Part shown: in pieces, positions 1 to 10,077 of the stretch | Numbering within the stretch: the first letter of the stretch is position 1 | Layout: every line of letters begins with the position of its first letter | From: a virus | Direction: 5' to 3' (one strand) | Virus record (IMG/VR): IMGVR_UViG_3300048447_000068 | Span: 1-42,788 of that record | DNA: 42,788 nt | Program-made: the position numbers and the translations under genes | The notes under the pieces: model-generated | Told to the model about the DNA's origin: nothing | The model's input: only the letters and a program-made list of their open reading frames with translations | The model's database searches: none

Positions 1-8
1 TAATTATT

Positions 9-1430
9 ATGGCAGGAGCAGTTCAAGCAACCCCTGGGTTTGCTTTACAACCGAGTGCAGAACAGGTGCCTTTGGCAACTAACTACATTACAAACTTTGA
101 TTTCTTAAATCAGTATTTACCTGATACATACGAAAAGGAGTTTGAGCGATATGGAAATCGCACGATTGCATCTTTCTTACGTTTAGTAGGAGCAGAGATG
201 CCATCTAACTCTGACCTTATCAAATGGGCAGAGCAAGGAAGACTACACACTAAATATACTAATTGTGCTTCAGGAGCAGCAGCAGCTGCTGATACAGCAA
301 CAATTACAGTAAATGATACATTAGTACCAGGTACTGGAAGTATTGCAGTTCGTGTAGGACAGACTGTTGTTATTTCTGATAACGCAGGAGCAGGATTAAA
401 CAAAGGTATTGTTACAGCTGTAAATACAGCGGCAGGTACTTTTGACGTAGCTTATTATGAAGCTGGTGGACAAGTTGGTGGCGCTGGACTTACAAGAACA
501 GTATTCATCTATGGTTCTGAATTTAAAAAAGGAACTAACGGAATGGTAGGCTCACTAGAAGCTGACGATGAAATCTTTGACAACTCTCCAATTATCATCA
601 AAGACAAATACGCTGTAAGCGGGTCTGACATGGCACAAATTGGATGGGTTGAAGTAACTACTGAAAATGGAGCATCTGGATACTTATGGTATCTAAAATC
701 AGAGCATGAAACAAGATTACGTTTTGACGACTATCTTGAGACATCAATGATTGAAGCTGTACCAGCTGAAGTTGGTTCTGGAGCAATTGCTGCAACAGGA
801 GATGTAGGAAACAAAGGTTCTGAAGGTATCTTCTATGTAGTTGAGAATCGTGGAAATGTGTGGGGTGGTGGAAACCCAGCTGCACTAGCTGACTTTGATG
901 CAGTAATTTCAAGATTAGATAAGCAAGGAGCTATTGAAGAAAATGTAATTTTCGTTGATAGAGAATTTAGCTTTGATATTGATGATATGTTAGCAGCTCA
1001 GAACTCTTATGGAGCTGGTGGAACATCTTATGGTTTATTTGACAATGACAAAGACATGGCATTAAACCTTGGATTCACTGGATTCCGTAGAGGATATGAC
1101 TTCTACAAGTCTGACTGGAAATACTTAAATGACCCAACTATGCGTGGTGGTCTTCCTACTGGAGCTAACTCAGGCCGTGTAAACGGACTATTAGTACCAG
1201 CTGGTTCTACTACAGTATACGACCAGATTTTAGGTAAGAATGCGAAGAGACCATTCCTTCATGTTCGTTACAGAGCTTCTGAAACTGAAGACAGACGTTA
1301 CAAAACTTGGATTACAGGTTCTGCTGGAGGAGCTGCTACATCGGATTTAGATGCGATGGAAGTACACTTCTTGTCAGAAAGAGCTGTATGTACTTTAGGT
1401 GCAAACAACTTCTTCTTATTCCAAGAGTAG
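9..1430 (+). CDS. Major capsid protein (HK97-fold type, inferred)
   Basis: A 473-residue protein, in the size range of a phage major capsid protein and followed at once by a strong terminator, as is common for a highly expressed capsid gene. The N-terminal 60 residues (PLATNYITNF, LPDTYEKEFERYGNRT) and the C-terminal region (RPFLHVRYRASETEDRRYKTW, then HFLSERAVCTLGANNFFLFQ) look like the terminal elements of Bacteroidota-phage capsid proteins. Residues about 95-160 form a Gly/Ala/Thr/Val-rich insertion that looks like a small beta-barrel or Ig-like decoration. Related phrasing (GNTQLIDSGATFQ, VAAGDIV) occurs in the protein starting at 2310. The start ATG is eight bases into the window with no visible Shine-Dalgarno. 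Upstream head genes (portal, scaffold or protease) would lie outside the window. The capsid role is inferred from pattern and gene order, not from an alignment. Confidence 0.75.
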   Translation: MAGAVQATPGFALQPSAEQVPLATNYITNFDFLNQYLPDTYEKEFERYGNRTIASFLRLVGAEMPSNSDLIKWAEQGRLHTKYTNCASGAAAAADTATITVNDTLVPGTGSIAVRVGQTVVISDNAGAGLNKGIVTAVNTAAGTFDVAYYEAGGQVGGAGLTRTVFIYGSEFKKGTNGMVGSLEADDEIFDNSPIIIKDKYAVSGSDMAQIGWVEVTTENGASGYLWYLKSEHETRLRFDDYLETSMIEAVPAEVGSGAIAATGDVGNKGSEGIFYVVENRGNVWGGGNPAALADFDAVISRLDKQGAIEENVIFVDREFSFDIDDMLAAQNSYGAGGTSYGLFDNDKDMALNLGFTGFRRGYDFYKSDWKYLNDPTMRGGLPTGANSGRVNGLLVPAGSTTVYDQILGKNAKRPFLHVRYRASETEDRRYKTWITGSAGGAATSDLDAMEVHFLSERAVCTLGANNFFLFQE

Positions 1431-1442
1431 TATTAATACCAA

Positions 1443-1471
1443 GGGAGGTTTAACCGCCTCCCTTTTTTTTT
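1443..1471 (+). terminator. Rho-independent terminator after capsid gene
   Basis: GGGAGG (1443-1448) pairs with CCTCCC (1457-1462) across an eight-base loop and is followed by nine T residues. It begins 13 bases after the capsid stop codon. It would cap the capsid mRNA and reduce read-through into the connector genes. Confidence 0.85.
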
Positions 1472-1494
1472 AAATCTAATTAAATTTATATATA

Positions 1495-2241
1495 ATGAAA
1501 AAAAACGCATTAGTAGACAAAGTCTACAAACTTACTAGAGATAGAGCGCCTATATCTTTCTTATTACCTTCAGGCGGCTCAAGAAGACAACCCTTATTAC
1601 ATTTTGATGAAGACAAAGGAATCAACCGAGTGTTGAGATATTCTCCTAATCAAAGGTCTTGCTTTGAAGATGAGCAGGATGGACAAGTAGTTAGAGAGCC
1701 TATTGACTTTGTGGATGGCTTTTTAAGAGTTCCAAAAACAAATCCTGTACTTCAAGAGTTTTTGTACTATCACCCATTAAATGGAAAAAAGTTTATTGAA
1801 GTCAATGAAGAAAAAGATGCCGCAGCAGAGATTGAACAATTGAATATAGAGGCAGATGCTCTTATTGAAGCTAGAAAACTTTCTGTAGACCAGGTAGAGA
1901 CCATATCAAGAGTTTTACTTGGGAGAAATACAGAGCAAATGAGCACGGCAGAGCTTCGTAGAGATATATTAATCTTTGTTAAGCGCGACCCTCAAACATT
2001 CTTAAAAATGATTAACGACCCTATGTTAAAGCTACAGTCTAATGTACAGTTGTTTTTTGACAAAGGATTATTGTCTTTTAGAAATAAACAAAAGGAAGTA
2101 TGGTTTAACACATCTACCAACAAGAAGAAGATGTTGACTGTGCCTTTTGGGGAAGACCCAATGTACATTGTATCATCGTATTTACAGAGTGACGATGGCA
2201 TAGAGTCTTTGAAAATGTTAGAAAAATTGCTAGAAGATTAG
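1495..2241 (+). CDS. Conserved virion-associated protein, unknown function
   Basis: A 248-residue protein between the capsid gene and the connector-type genes, and ended by its own terminator. No enzymatic motif is visible. Residues 25-95 are rich in aromatic and charged residues (LLHFDEDKG, LRYSPNQRSCFEDEQDG). Residues 105-135 are acidic and helical (EEKDAAAEIEQLNIEADALIEA). The C-terminal third, with VKRDPQTFLKMINDP and VWFNTSTNKKKM, looks globular. The position suggests a head completion or head-tail adaptor role, but this is from gene order alone. The ATG follows an A/T-rich leader (TTTATATATA) with no Shine-Dalgarno. Confidence 0.6.
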   Translation: MKKNALVDKVYKLTRDRAPISFLLPSGGSRRQPLLHFDEDKGINRVLRYSPNQRSCFEDEQDGQVVREPIDFVDGFLRVPKTNPVLQEFLYYHPLNGKKFIEVNEEKDAAAEIEQLNIEADALIEARKLSVDQVETISRVLLGRNTEQMSTAELRRDILIFVKRDPQTFLKMINDPMLKLQSNVQLFFDKGLLSFRNKQKEVWFNTSTNKKKMLTVPFGEDPMYIVSSYLQSDDGIESLKMLEKLLED

Positions 2242-2252
2242 CAGTTGTGGAG

Positions 2253-2284
2253 AGAGGTCAAAAATAATTGACCTCTTTTTTTTT
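2253..2284 (+). terminator. Rho-independent terminator
   Basis: Perfect 8-bp arms AGAGGTCA (2253-2260) and TGACCTCT (2269-2276) run straight into a T tract to 2284. It closes the 1495-2241 gene. Because it overlaps a possible TTG start at 2268, it argues for the ATG at 2310 as the next gene's start. Confidence 0.9.
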
Positions 2285-2287
2285 GCT

Positions 2288-2295
2288 TATCTTTG
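2288..2295 (+). promoter_or_regulatory. Candidate Bacteroidota -7 promoter element
   Basis: TATCTTTG matches the Bacteroidota -7 consensus TAnnTTTG and lies 14 bases before the ATG at 2310. A TTG lies 17 bases upstream, within the terminator arm, as a poor -33 match. If it is active, the mRNA would have almost no leader. Terminator and promoter would then be stacked back to back. Confidence 0.5.
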
Positions 2296-2309
2296 TAAAA
2301 AAGAAAGCG

Positions 2310-3269
2310 ATGATAAACGCTGTTAGAAATACAGTTCTTGCTATCCTTAACAAGAATAATTACGGTTATATATCTCCATCAGATTTTAACTTGTTTGCTA
2401 AGCAAGCGCAGTTAGATATTTTTGACGAATACTTTATATCTTACAATAATCAGGTTAACAAACAAAATGGGAGAGTATCAGGAACTGGATACGCAGATAT
2501 TCAAAGAGGATATGAAGAAGTAATAGATACTTTTTCAATCACGGCAAGCTTGTCTCAAAGTGTATTAAATGAATACACAGTTCCTACCGCAGCAACTACA
2601 GGTTCGGATTATTATCTTTTAAATAAAGTTTTAATATATAGTAATGTTGTTTCATCAGGAACAACTACTGCAACTGGAGGAGGTAATACGCAGTTAATAG
2701 ATTCAGGAGCAACATTTCAAACAGATGGAGTGGCAGCAGGAGATATTGTTTCTATTGTATTGTCAAACTCTGTAGTTACAAATTTAAAAGTGGCTTCTGT
2801 TACAAATCAAACAACAATAGTTTTGAATGTAGCTTCTTTGACTATAACAGGTGTCCCTTATGCTATTTATAAGAAGGCTGATTTAAAAAATGAAGCAGAG
2901 CCAGTTAGTCATAGTAAAATAACTATGCTTACTAAATCAATGCTTACTAGTCCTAACACTACTTTTCCTGCTTATACTCAAGAAGGAAACATATTAACCT
3001 TATATCCTGATTCTGTAAGCCAAATAGGTAGAGTGGTATCGCAATATATTAGATACCCAAAAGACCCTAAATGGACCTATATTTCACTTACAGGAGGAGA
3101 GCCTATATTTGACCAGTCTCAATCAGACTATCAAGACTTTGAACTTCCTCAAGATGATGTAAATAATTTAGTGGCTAGAATATTACAATACGCAGGTATG
3201 TCTATTAGAGAGATAGCCACGGTGCAGTTTGGTCAAGCTATAGAACAACAAGAAAACCAAGAACAATAG
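2310..3269 (+). CDS. Connector/ring-type virion protein
   Basis: The likely start is the ATG at 2310 (MINAVRNTVLAILNKNNYG), giving 319 residues. The in-frame TTG at 2268 would place the first codons inside the terminator and promoter. The N-terminal part is helical (SPSDFNLFAKQAQLDIFDEYF). Residues about 105-170 form a Thr/Val/Gly-rich beta insertion (ATGGGNTQLIDSGATFQ, AAGDIVSIVL). The C-terminus is acidic and Gln-rich (QQENQEQ). The pattern of a helical start, a beta insertion and a Tyr/Pro-rich region (YIRYPKDPKWTYISL) resembles head-tail adaptor or ring proteins of Bacteroidota podoviruses. It is followed after one base by another protein of this type. Assignment to a particular ring is not possible from sequence reading. 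Confidence 0.6.
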   Translation: MINAVRNTVLAILNKNNYGYISPSDFNLFAKQAQLDIFDEYFISYNNQVNKQNGRVSGTGYADIQRGYEEVIDTFSITASLSQSVLNEYTVPTAATTGSDYYLLNKVLIYSNVVSSGTTTATGGGNTQLIDSGATFQTDGVAAGDIVSIVLSNSVVTNLKVASVTNQTTIVLNVASLTITGVPYAIYKKADLKNEAEPVSHSKITMLTKSMLTSPNTTFPAYTQEGNILTLYPDSVSQIGRVVSQYIRYPKDPKWTYISLTGGEPIFDQSQSDYQDFELPQDDVNNLVARILQYAGMSIREIATVQFGQAIEQQENQEQ

Positions 3270-3270
3270 T

Positions 3271-4188
3271 ATGGCATATTTATCACAATATCAATATTAC
3301 GAAAATGCGGGAGCGGCTCCTACCAATAAAAATTGGGGGTCTTACCAGTATGTAAGCTTGGAAGATATAGTAAATAATTTTCAGTTGATGTATTCTGGAA
3401 ACCACTCGCTAGTTAATAACGAGGAAAGGTACAAGATATTGTTTCATGCAAAGCGCGGGATACAAGAGCTTAACTATGATGCGTTTATGGAAGTAAAAGC
3501 TTTAGAGCTTACTGTATTTGATAATCTTACTTTTGTTTTACCTAACGACTATGTAAACTGGATTCGTATATCTTTATATAAAGACGGATGGCTTAGACCT
3601 TTAAACGAGAACATTCAGGTTAACTCTGCTCAAGCATACTTGCAAGGAGCAGGGGGAACTCTTACATTCAACTCAGACGGAACTGTAATTACTACTGACT
3701 CGCAGCTAGATACTGAAAGAAAAAACGGTCAACAAAACAGTATATATTTAAATCAAAATAATGCTGATGACCAAATACCCGCTGACACTCAAGCTAACTG
3801 GTATGCAGATTATACTATTGGAGCGCGTTATGGTTTAAATACAGAAACCGCTAATATAAATCCTACTTTTAGAATAGATAAAAAAGCAGGAGTTATAAAC
3901 TTTGATTCTACAATGCTTAATGAAAGCTGCATATTAGAATACATCTCTGATGGAATGGAGGGAGGAGATGATTCTCAAGTTTCAGTGAACAAACTTTTTG
4001 AAGATTACGTTTATGCTTATATTGAGTATGCTATTTTAAATAGCAAGTTTAATGTTCAAGAGTATATTATCAATAGAGCTAGAAAAAGAAAAACAGCTCT
4101 ACTTAGAAATGCAAAAATTAGATTAAGCAATATTCATCCTGGAAGATTATTAATGAATCTTAGAGGAGAGAGTAAGTGGATTAAATAA
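3271..4188 (+). CDS. Connector/ring-type virion protein, second
   Basis: A 305-residue protein starting one base after the preceding stop and ending two bases before the next gene, so the three are almost certainly cotranscribed. Visible elements are a helical stretch with RYKILFHAKRGIQELNYDAF (about 53-72), a beta segment LELTVFDNLTFVLPNDYVNW, and a basic C-terminus (YIINRARKRKTALLRNAKI then RLLMNLRGESKWIK). A helix, then a beta region, then a basic tail before a giant tail protein fits a tail-tubular or adaptor protein joining portal to tail hub. This is inference from architecture and order. Confidence 0.6.
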   Translation: MAYLSQYQYYENAGAAPTNKNWGSYQYVSLEDIVNNFQLMYSGNHSLVNNEERYKILFHAKRGIQELNYDAFMEVKALELTVFDNLTFVLPNDYVNWIRISLYKDGWLRPLNENIQVNSAQAYLQGAGGTLTFNSDGTVITTDSQLDTERKNGQQNSIYLNQNNADDQIPADTQANWYADYTIGARYGLNTETANINPTFRIDKKAGVINFDSTMLNESCILEYISDGMEGGDDSQVSVNKLFEDYVYAYIEYAILNSKFNVQEYIINRARKRKTALLRNAKIRLSNIHPGRLLMNLRGESKWIK

Positions 4189-4190
4189 AG

Positions 4191-7100
4191 ATGGCAAACA
4201 TTCAAAGAAATTTTATCGCTGGCCGTATGAACAAAAGCCTTGACGAAAGGCTTGTTCCGAATGGTGAGTATATTGATGCGTTAAATGTAAGACTTGGTTC
4301 TACGGAAGGCTCTGAAGTAGGTTCTGTAGAAAACTCAAAGGGTAATACCATTCTTACAACATTGATGTTTGATAATATTGAATTAAGCAATAACGCCAGG
4401 TGTATTGGAGCTTTTGAGGATGGGGCTAACGAGACTATTTATTGGTTTGTACACGACCCTGCTTTTATAGCTAGTCCTACCACAAAATTAGATTTAATAG
4501 TCTCTTACAATACTAATACCGCTAACACAACTTACAACGTCATAAGCGCTAATGATGGAACTAATTTAAATACTACATTAAACTTTAGCCCTTATCATTT
4601 AATTACTGGCGTAAACCTAATAGATGATTTGTTGTTTTTTACAGACAATTTAAATCCTCCTAGATACATTAATATAAACAGGAGCTACATTGCGCCTAGT
4701 TCAGCGCCTTCTTATTTTGATGGTTTTTCTCCTGAAGCTTTATTGGTAATTAAACGACCACCTATTGCCGCTCCTACAATTCAAACATTAAATCTCCAAG
4801 GACAGCAAGACGATTTTTTAGAAGAAAGATTTATATCATTTGCGTATAGGTATAAGTATAGCGATAATCAATACTCTGCAACTTCGCAGTTTAGTGAAGA
4901 TGCGTTCACACCTTCGTCATTTAATTTTAGCTACAACAGCTATCTTAATGAGGGAATGAAAAATACTAAGAACGCTGCAATAATAACTTTCAATACAGGT
5001 AGTTCTTTAGTTACGGGCGTAGAACTTTTATTTAAAGAGTCTACAACAAACAACATTAAGGTCATTGAGTTTCTTGATAAGTCAACATTAGGATATTCTG
5101 ATAACACAGATTATACATATACGTTTGATGACAGAAAGATATTTACTCTTTTACCTGATTCAGAAATACTAAGACTATACGACAACGTACCTAAGATAGC
5201 TAAGGCTCAAACGGTCATGGGTAATAGGCTTGTATACGGAAACTATAAAGAAGGGTATGATTTAAAAGATAAGTTTAATCAAGATTTAAGATTAGAGTTT
5301 TTTGCTAGTTTAAATAGTACGGTAATAGCTACATCTGACCTGATAGATTCTACTGGACCTGGATATTACTCGATTGGGCCAACACCTTCTACAATAAATA
5401 ATTCTATAGTATTTTTTGATTTATCAAATCAAGATGGAACAACACTAGAATTAACAGCTGGGTCTAGTATAACTTTAGACTTTACGATAGTACACAGTCA
5501 GTTTACTGGAACTACTCCAGGAGCAACAACTTCAAATGTCGACATAGTATTTGACTATACTTTGCCAACATATTTTCCTAACGCATATTCTCTTGCAACA
5601 AGCACAGATTTTATTGAGAAAATAGGAACAATTGCAAATATACAAACTGTAACTGACGCTTGTAATGGAACTACTTTGACTGACCAGGTTAATTGTGCGT
5701 TGCCATCAACATTAGGTACATATACAAAAACAGCAAGCGGTATAAGTAATACCGGCGAACCTATTGCAATTATAGCATCTCCAGCAAGCAACACTATTGG
5801 TCTTCAACTAATAGCAATGAATTATGTTGATGGAGCTAATAATGCTTATGAGTTTTATGAGGTTAACAGCGCAACGGCTAGTTTTAGAAATACTGATACA
5901 GCTAGAAGTCTTCATAGCAACAGAGGTTATGAAGTTGGTATAGTATATATGGATGAATTTAACCGCTCGTCTACGGCGCTTGTAAGCCCAAATAATACGA
6001 TACAGATACCTTGTGCTAATTCAATAAATAAAAACGAACTACAGGTTACTATACCACCTCAGCAGTTAGCCCCAAGTTGGGCTACTAGATATAAGCTTGT
6101 GTTGAAACCTACAGAGACGACATACGATACTATTTACTCAAGTATTTATTTTAAAGACCCTGGAAGTAATGCGACATACTTTTTACTAGAAGGAGAGAAT
6201 GCTAACAAGGTAGAAGAAGGAGATAGATACTTTGTCAAGTCTGATAGTAATGGTCCTATACTTAGATGTGTAGAAGCTACAGTTTTAGAAAAAGAAAATA
6301 AGTCAGCAGATTTTATTACTCCTTCAAATGGTTCGGCAGTTCCTTCGGGAACATATATGAAAATTAATCCTAATAACTTTTCTACAGTTAGAGAGGCTGA
6401 CGATATAATAACACCAGGCTCTAAAACAGAACTTCAAGACACAGCAAATCAGTATCCTATATTGGCATACCCAATGAATACTGCTCCTGTAAGTCCTTCA
6501 ACAACATATACCGATTACGATGTCCCTGCTGGAAGTAGAATTGTAATCTCTATAAGACAAGAAAGATTAGGTCCAGGAAAAGGAAACGGTAAATGTGAAA
6601 GAAGAATTAGTGAACTTAATGTAGAGCTTGTATCTTCCACTACATATGATAATATGCAGGATTGGTGGAATGGAGACAACGTAGAGGCGGTATTAGAGGA
6701 TGCTGTTACTGAGGTGGGAGGAAATACAGGAAGCATATCTAATGTTTATGAGCCCGCTACAGCCGCAACTAAAACAGATATATCTACTGCCGAAGGAACA
6801 AACTACTACAAGTTTTTTAGAGACAGCGTAACTAATGAATTAGCATTATTAATTACAGGTACTGTAAGATGCGGTGGTACATTGTCAAGAGAAAAGAGAC
6901 GCTCTACCGTTACAGCTGACATACAAATATATAGAGCCGATTCTATTATAGCATTTGAAACTCAGCCTACAGATGCCCTTGATAATGTATGGTATGAAAA
7001 CCACCTTTCATTTAATGTAAGTGCAGATGGGATTCATTCTGGAAATGTGCAGACACAAACTTCAAGCCTGCCCGCAATAATTGATACAGAGTTTTCTGAT

Positions 7101-10067
7101 TGTTTTGCGTTTGGTAATGGTGTAGAAAGTTACAAGATATTAGATTCAATTGTAGGCAAGACTAAAAATATAGGCGAGCGTGTAACCTCTACCTCTAACA
7201 TGGACTACAAAGAGTCACATAGGTTTGCTGATTTAACATATAGTGGGGTTTATAACGATGAGACCAACGTAAATAAACTAAACGAGTTCAACCTAGGTCT
7301 TCTTAATTTTAAACCATTAGAAGACTCTTATGGCCCTATTCAATTACTAGACGGAAGAAAAACAGATATACTTACTTTACAAGAAGACAAGATATCTTAT
7401 GTGTTGGCTGGTAAAAATTTACTTAGTGATGCAACTGGGGGAGGAGCAGTGACTTCTGTTCCAGAAGTATTAGGCACACAAATAGCAAGATTAGAGGATT
7501 ACGGTATTAGTGAAAACCCGGAGAGTTATGCTTCATACGGACCTAACAAATATTTTACAGATGCCAAGCGTGGAGCGGTAATAAACTTAATAGGTGGAGC
7601 GTATAACAACGAACAGCTTCAGGTTATATCAGAGGCTGGTATGCGCTCGTGGTTTAGAGACCTTTTCATTGATACCTTTACTACTCAAAAAATAGGAGGG
7701 TTTGACCCCTACATGAACGAATATGTTTTACATTCTAATGTTCAATTGCCACAGCCAGTTGTAGAATGTGTAGACTGTAACTCTACAAAAAACATTACAA
7801 TAAACCCAGCAACCACCTTTACATATTGTGTAAATGTTGGAGATTTATTAGGAATAGTAGATATAGACTTTACAATTCCTACTGGAGGGTTTACTGAATT
7901 AGTGAGTGAGCTTAATGATAATATCGTCAGTGAAAGGTTGTCTGATGAAATAGTTTCGGAAAACGACAACTCAACTACTGGATATACTATAACGGCAACA
8001 TATAATGGGGTATCACATACTACAGGAACAGTATACGATAGCGGAACTTTATCCTTTAACAAGAACGATGTAAATACTGATACTGTAGAGATATCGGTAA
8101 CTCAAGACAGTACTGTTGCAAGTATTATTGACATTACAACTTCTTGTCCTGATGCTCAAACAATAACAATTATAAGTGTTGCTGTGACAAGTAATTCAGA
8201 TGCCGGAGACTTTATAACAAATGAGTTTAGATGGACTGATGGAACATTTACATCTCCAACAAAAACATATCCAAGCATTGAGTTTTCATCTGGAACAAAC
8301 GCTCCGATTGTATCGTTATACAATCAGGTAACGGGTCAACAAGGAGGTGGATTTATTCCTGGAGATGCTGCTAATGTTTCTATTATCAGCAGAAAAAGCA
8401 ATATTGATAATTTTAATTTTAATATTAATAAAAACAAATTAAAATATTTAAGAACTAATACATACTACAGCAATACAGGAACGGATATAAACGCATTGTT
8501 AACCGCCGCTACTGATGCCACGCCTATAGTTGCTCAAACAAATCCAACTCAATTTGTTGCAGACTTTATCATGCCTTCAGGGGGTAGTTTCTTGTATTTA
8601 GTTTGGGACTATAGAGAGTCAACTAGCGCTGAATTGTGTCATTCAATAACAAGTAAATCAGACGCTTGTACTGGATGTACATTTACACCCACTCCTACTC
8701 CTACTCCTACTCCTACGCCTATAACATCTTATAGATGGCTTATTGAGTCTGGCTCAGGTAGTGGAACTAGTCCATCTACTTGTCCGTTTGCGACAGTGCC
8801 ATTATATAGTTCGTCTAGCTCATTTAACACTACATTTGCTAATAGCACATTGTTCTATACAGATGCAGCTTTAACAACAATATTCCAAGGGGGAGATAAT
8901 TATTTCGGTGTGAGACAACCAAACCAAGGGTATGGAATATCTCAGGGTATATTTAGAATGACAGATTTAGGAACTGCCTCAAATATTGACACAACTGGTG
9001 TTTGTAGTTCAACACCGACTCCAACACCGACGCCTACTCCAACTCCTACTCCAACGCCTACACCTACTCCTGGCAATTCACTGCTTTTATGGAGAAATCC
9101 TTTTAGCGGACAAAATCCACCAGACGGATTTTCTAGTGCTTCAGACGCTTGTAATTTAAATGCTAATAGCACGATTGTATACTTTACTCAAGCCGTAACT
9201 GATTGGGATGATGTTGTAAATAATAATTTAGTTGTTTATCTAAATGGCGCAACAAGTGTTCCATACCAAGGGCGAAGCACATATTACAGAACGCAACAAG
9301 CCACTAATACAGGAAAAACATTTTTACTAGATAATTCAGGGGTTGTAAGCAATTACGCTGTTTGTGGAGCTACTCCTACTCCAACGCCTACTCCTACTCC
9401 AACACCGACGCCGACTCCAACTCCAACGCCTACGCCTACGCCTAGCCCTAGTGATGTTTGGCAAATAAACTATCAAGCTGGAGCTGGAGGAGGATGGAGC
9501 ACTATATCTCAGTCTTGTGGTCAAAATACATTAAATATATATGTTGGGTTAACTGGTCCAAGTGGAGCAATAACCACTCAAGCTCAATTAGATACGGCTT
9601 ACTCTAACGGAGACACAATAATTGTTATGCAAGGTGGAAATACATTTATAGGAGCTAACGCATATTACGGCATTGCTATAAGCGTTAACCCATCTGGGAC
9701 AGCTCCTGGAATGACAGTACGGATTGATGCAGCAGGAAGATTAGTTGATTTAGGAACTTCATACTACTCAAGCTGTTTACAAGAATTTACAATGACAGCT
9801 CTAAATACTTATTGGAGCAGTTATTTAGACGCTTGTAATAATGGGCCTACTTCCGCAACACAAACATATTATCACAGTGGTTCTTCTTTATGTTTGTCTT
9901 CTGCTAATACTGTATATATGGATAGCAGCAAAGCTCAAACGATAGCAGATGCTACATCAACTTTTGGTAAAGTTTGGTATCAAGGTTCCTCATGCGGAAC
10001 TGGAGCTGGTCAAGGATTAGAATTTAACCCTTCAGGTGGATATGTATACGGAATAGGAACTTGTTAA
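4191..10067 (+). CDS. Giant tail protein with Pro-Thr linkers
   Basis: A 1958-residue virion protein. The N-terminus carries DERLVPNGEYIDALNVR followed by SEVGSVENSKGN (residues 18-52), which resembles podovirus tail-stabilisation or tail-hub proteins. Residues 50-1490 are largely beta-rich. The C-terminal 460 residues are modular. Pro-Thr tracts at 1499-1510, 1608-1627 and 1728-1753 separate modules of about 90-110 residues, each ending at a Cys with a preceding pattern of Tyr-Asp, Phe-x-Gly, Tyr-Tyr/Phe-Gly. A fourth module follows without a tract. Related modules occur in the proteins at 10078 and 13845. The C-terminus is probably the exposed host-binding part, and the Pro-Thr tracts are extended linkers that may be hydroxylated and glycosylated by the enzymes encoded just downstream. 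The PT codons are synonymously varied, so the repeat is kept at protein level. Confidence 0.75.
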   Translation: MANIQRNFIAGRMNKSLDERLVPNGEYIDALNVRLGSTEGSEVGSVENSKGNTILTTLMFDNIELSNNARCIGAFEDGANETIYWFVHDPAFIASPTTKLDLIVSYNTNTANTTYNVISANDGTNLNTTLNFSPYHLITGVNLIDDLLFFTDNLNPPRYININRSYIAPSSAPSYFDGFSPEALLVIKRPPIAAPTIQTLNLQGQQDDFLEERFISFAYRYKYSDNQYSATSQFSEDAFTPSSFNFSYNSYLNEGMKNTKNAAIITFNTGSSLVTGVELLFKESTTNNIKVIEFLDKSTLGYSDNTDYTYTFDDRKIFTLLPDSEILRLYDNVPKIAKAQTVMGNRLVYGNYKEGYDLKDKFNQDLRLEFFASLNSTVIATSDLIDSTGPGYYSIGPTPSTINNSIVFFDLSNQDGTTLELTAGSSITLDFTIVHSQFTGTTPGATTSNVDIVFDYTLPTYFPNAYSLATSTDFIEKIGTIANIQTVTDACNGTTLTDQVNCALPSTLGTYTKTASGISNTGEPIAIIASPASNTIGLQLIAMNYVDGANNAYEFYEVNSATASFRNTDTARSLHSNRGYEVGIVYMDEFNRSSTALVSPNNTIQIPCANSINKNELQVTIPPQQLAPSWATRYKLVLKPTETTYDTIYSSIYFKDPGSNATYFLLEGENANKVEEGDRYFVKSDSNGPILRCVEATVLEKENKSADFITPSNGSAVPSGTYMKINPNNFSTVREADDIITPGSKTELQDTANQYPILAYPMNTAPVSPSTTYTDYDVPAGSRIVISIRQERLGPGKGNGKCERRISELNVELVSSTTYDNMQDWWNGDNVEAVLEDAVTEVGGNTGSISNVYEPATAATKTDISTAEGTNYYKFFRDSVTNELALLITGTVRCGGTLSREKRRSTVTADIQIYRADSIIAFETQPTDALDNVWYENHLSFNVSADGIHSGNVQTQTSSLPAIIDTEFSDCFAFGNGVESYKILDSIVGKTKNIGERVTSTSNMDYKESHRFADLTYSGVYNDETNVNKLNEFNLGLLNFKPLEDSYGPIQLLDGRKTDILTLQEDKISYVLAGKNLLSDATGGGAVTSVPEVLGTQIARLEDYGISENPESYASYGPNKYFTDAKRGAVINLIGGAYNNEQLQVISEAGMRSWFRDLFIDTFTTQKIGGFDPYMNEYVLHSNVQLPQPVVECVDCNSTKNITINPATTFTYCVNVGDLLGIVDIDFTIPTGGFTELVSELNDNIVSERLSDEIVSENDNSTTGYTITATYNGVSHTTGTVYDSGTLSFNKNDVNTDTVEISVTQDSTVASIIDITTSCPDAQTITIISVAVTSNSDAGDFITNEFRWTDGTFTSPTKTYPSIEFSSGTNAPIVSLYNQVTGQQGGGFIPGDAANVSIISRKSNIDNFNFNINKNKLKYLRTNTYYSNTGTDINALLTAATDATPIVAQTNPTQFVADFIMPSGGSFLYLVWDYRESTSAELCHSITSKSDACTGCTFTPTPTPTPTPTPITSYRWLIESGSGSGTSPSTCPFATVPLYSSSSSFNTTFANSTLFYTDAALTTIFQGGDNYFGVRQPNQGYGISQGIFRMTDLGTASNIDTTGVCSSTPTPTPTPTPTPTPTPTPTPGNSLLLWRNPFSGQNPPDGFSSASDACNLNANSTIVYFTQAVTDWDDVVNNNLVVYLNGATSVPYQGRSTYYRTQQATNTGKTFLLDNSGVVSNYAVCGATPTPTPTPTPTPTPTPTPTPTPTPSPSDVWQINYQAGAGGGWSTISQSCGQNTLNIYVGLTGPSGAITTQAQLDTAYSNGDTIIVMQGGNTFIGANAYYGIAISVNPSGTAPGMTVRIDAAGRLVDLGTSYYSSCLQEFTMTALNTYWSSYLDACNNGPTSATQTYYHSGSSLCLSSANTVYMDSSKAQTIADATSTFGKVWYQGSSCGTGAGQGLEFNPSGGYVYGIGTC

Positions 10068-10077
10068 ATATAAAAAA

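Noticed and set aside
8942-9524. Long Gly-Val or Arg-rich ORFs on the - strand in the Pro-Thr tract regions
   Set aside because: They are complements or frame shifts of the (CCN ACN)n repeats; the + strand frames continue through and carry the modules.
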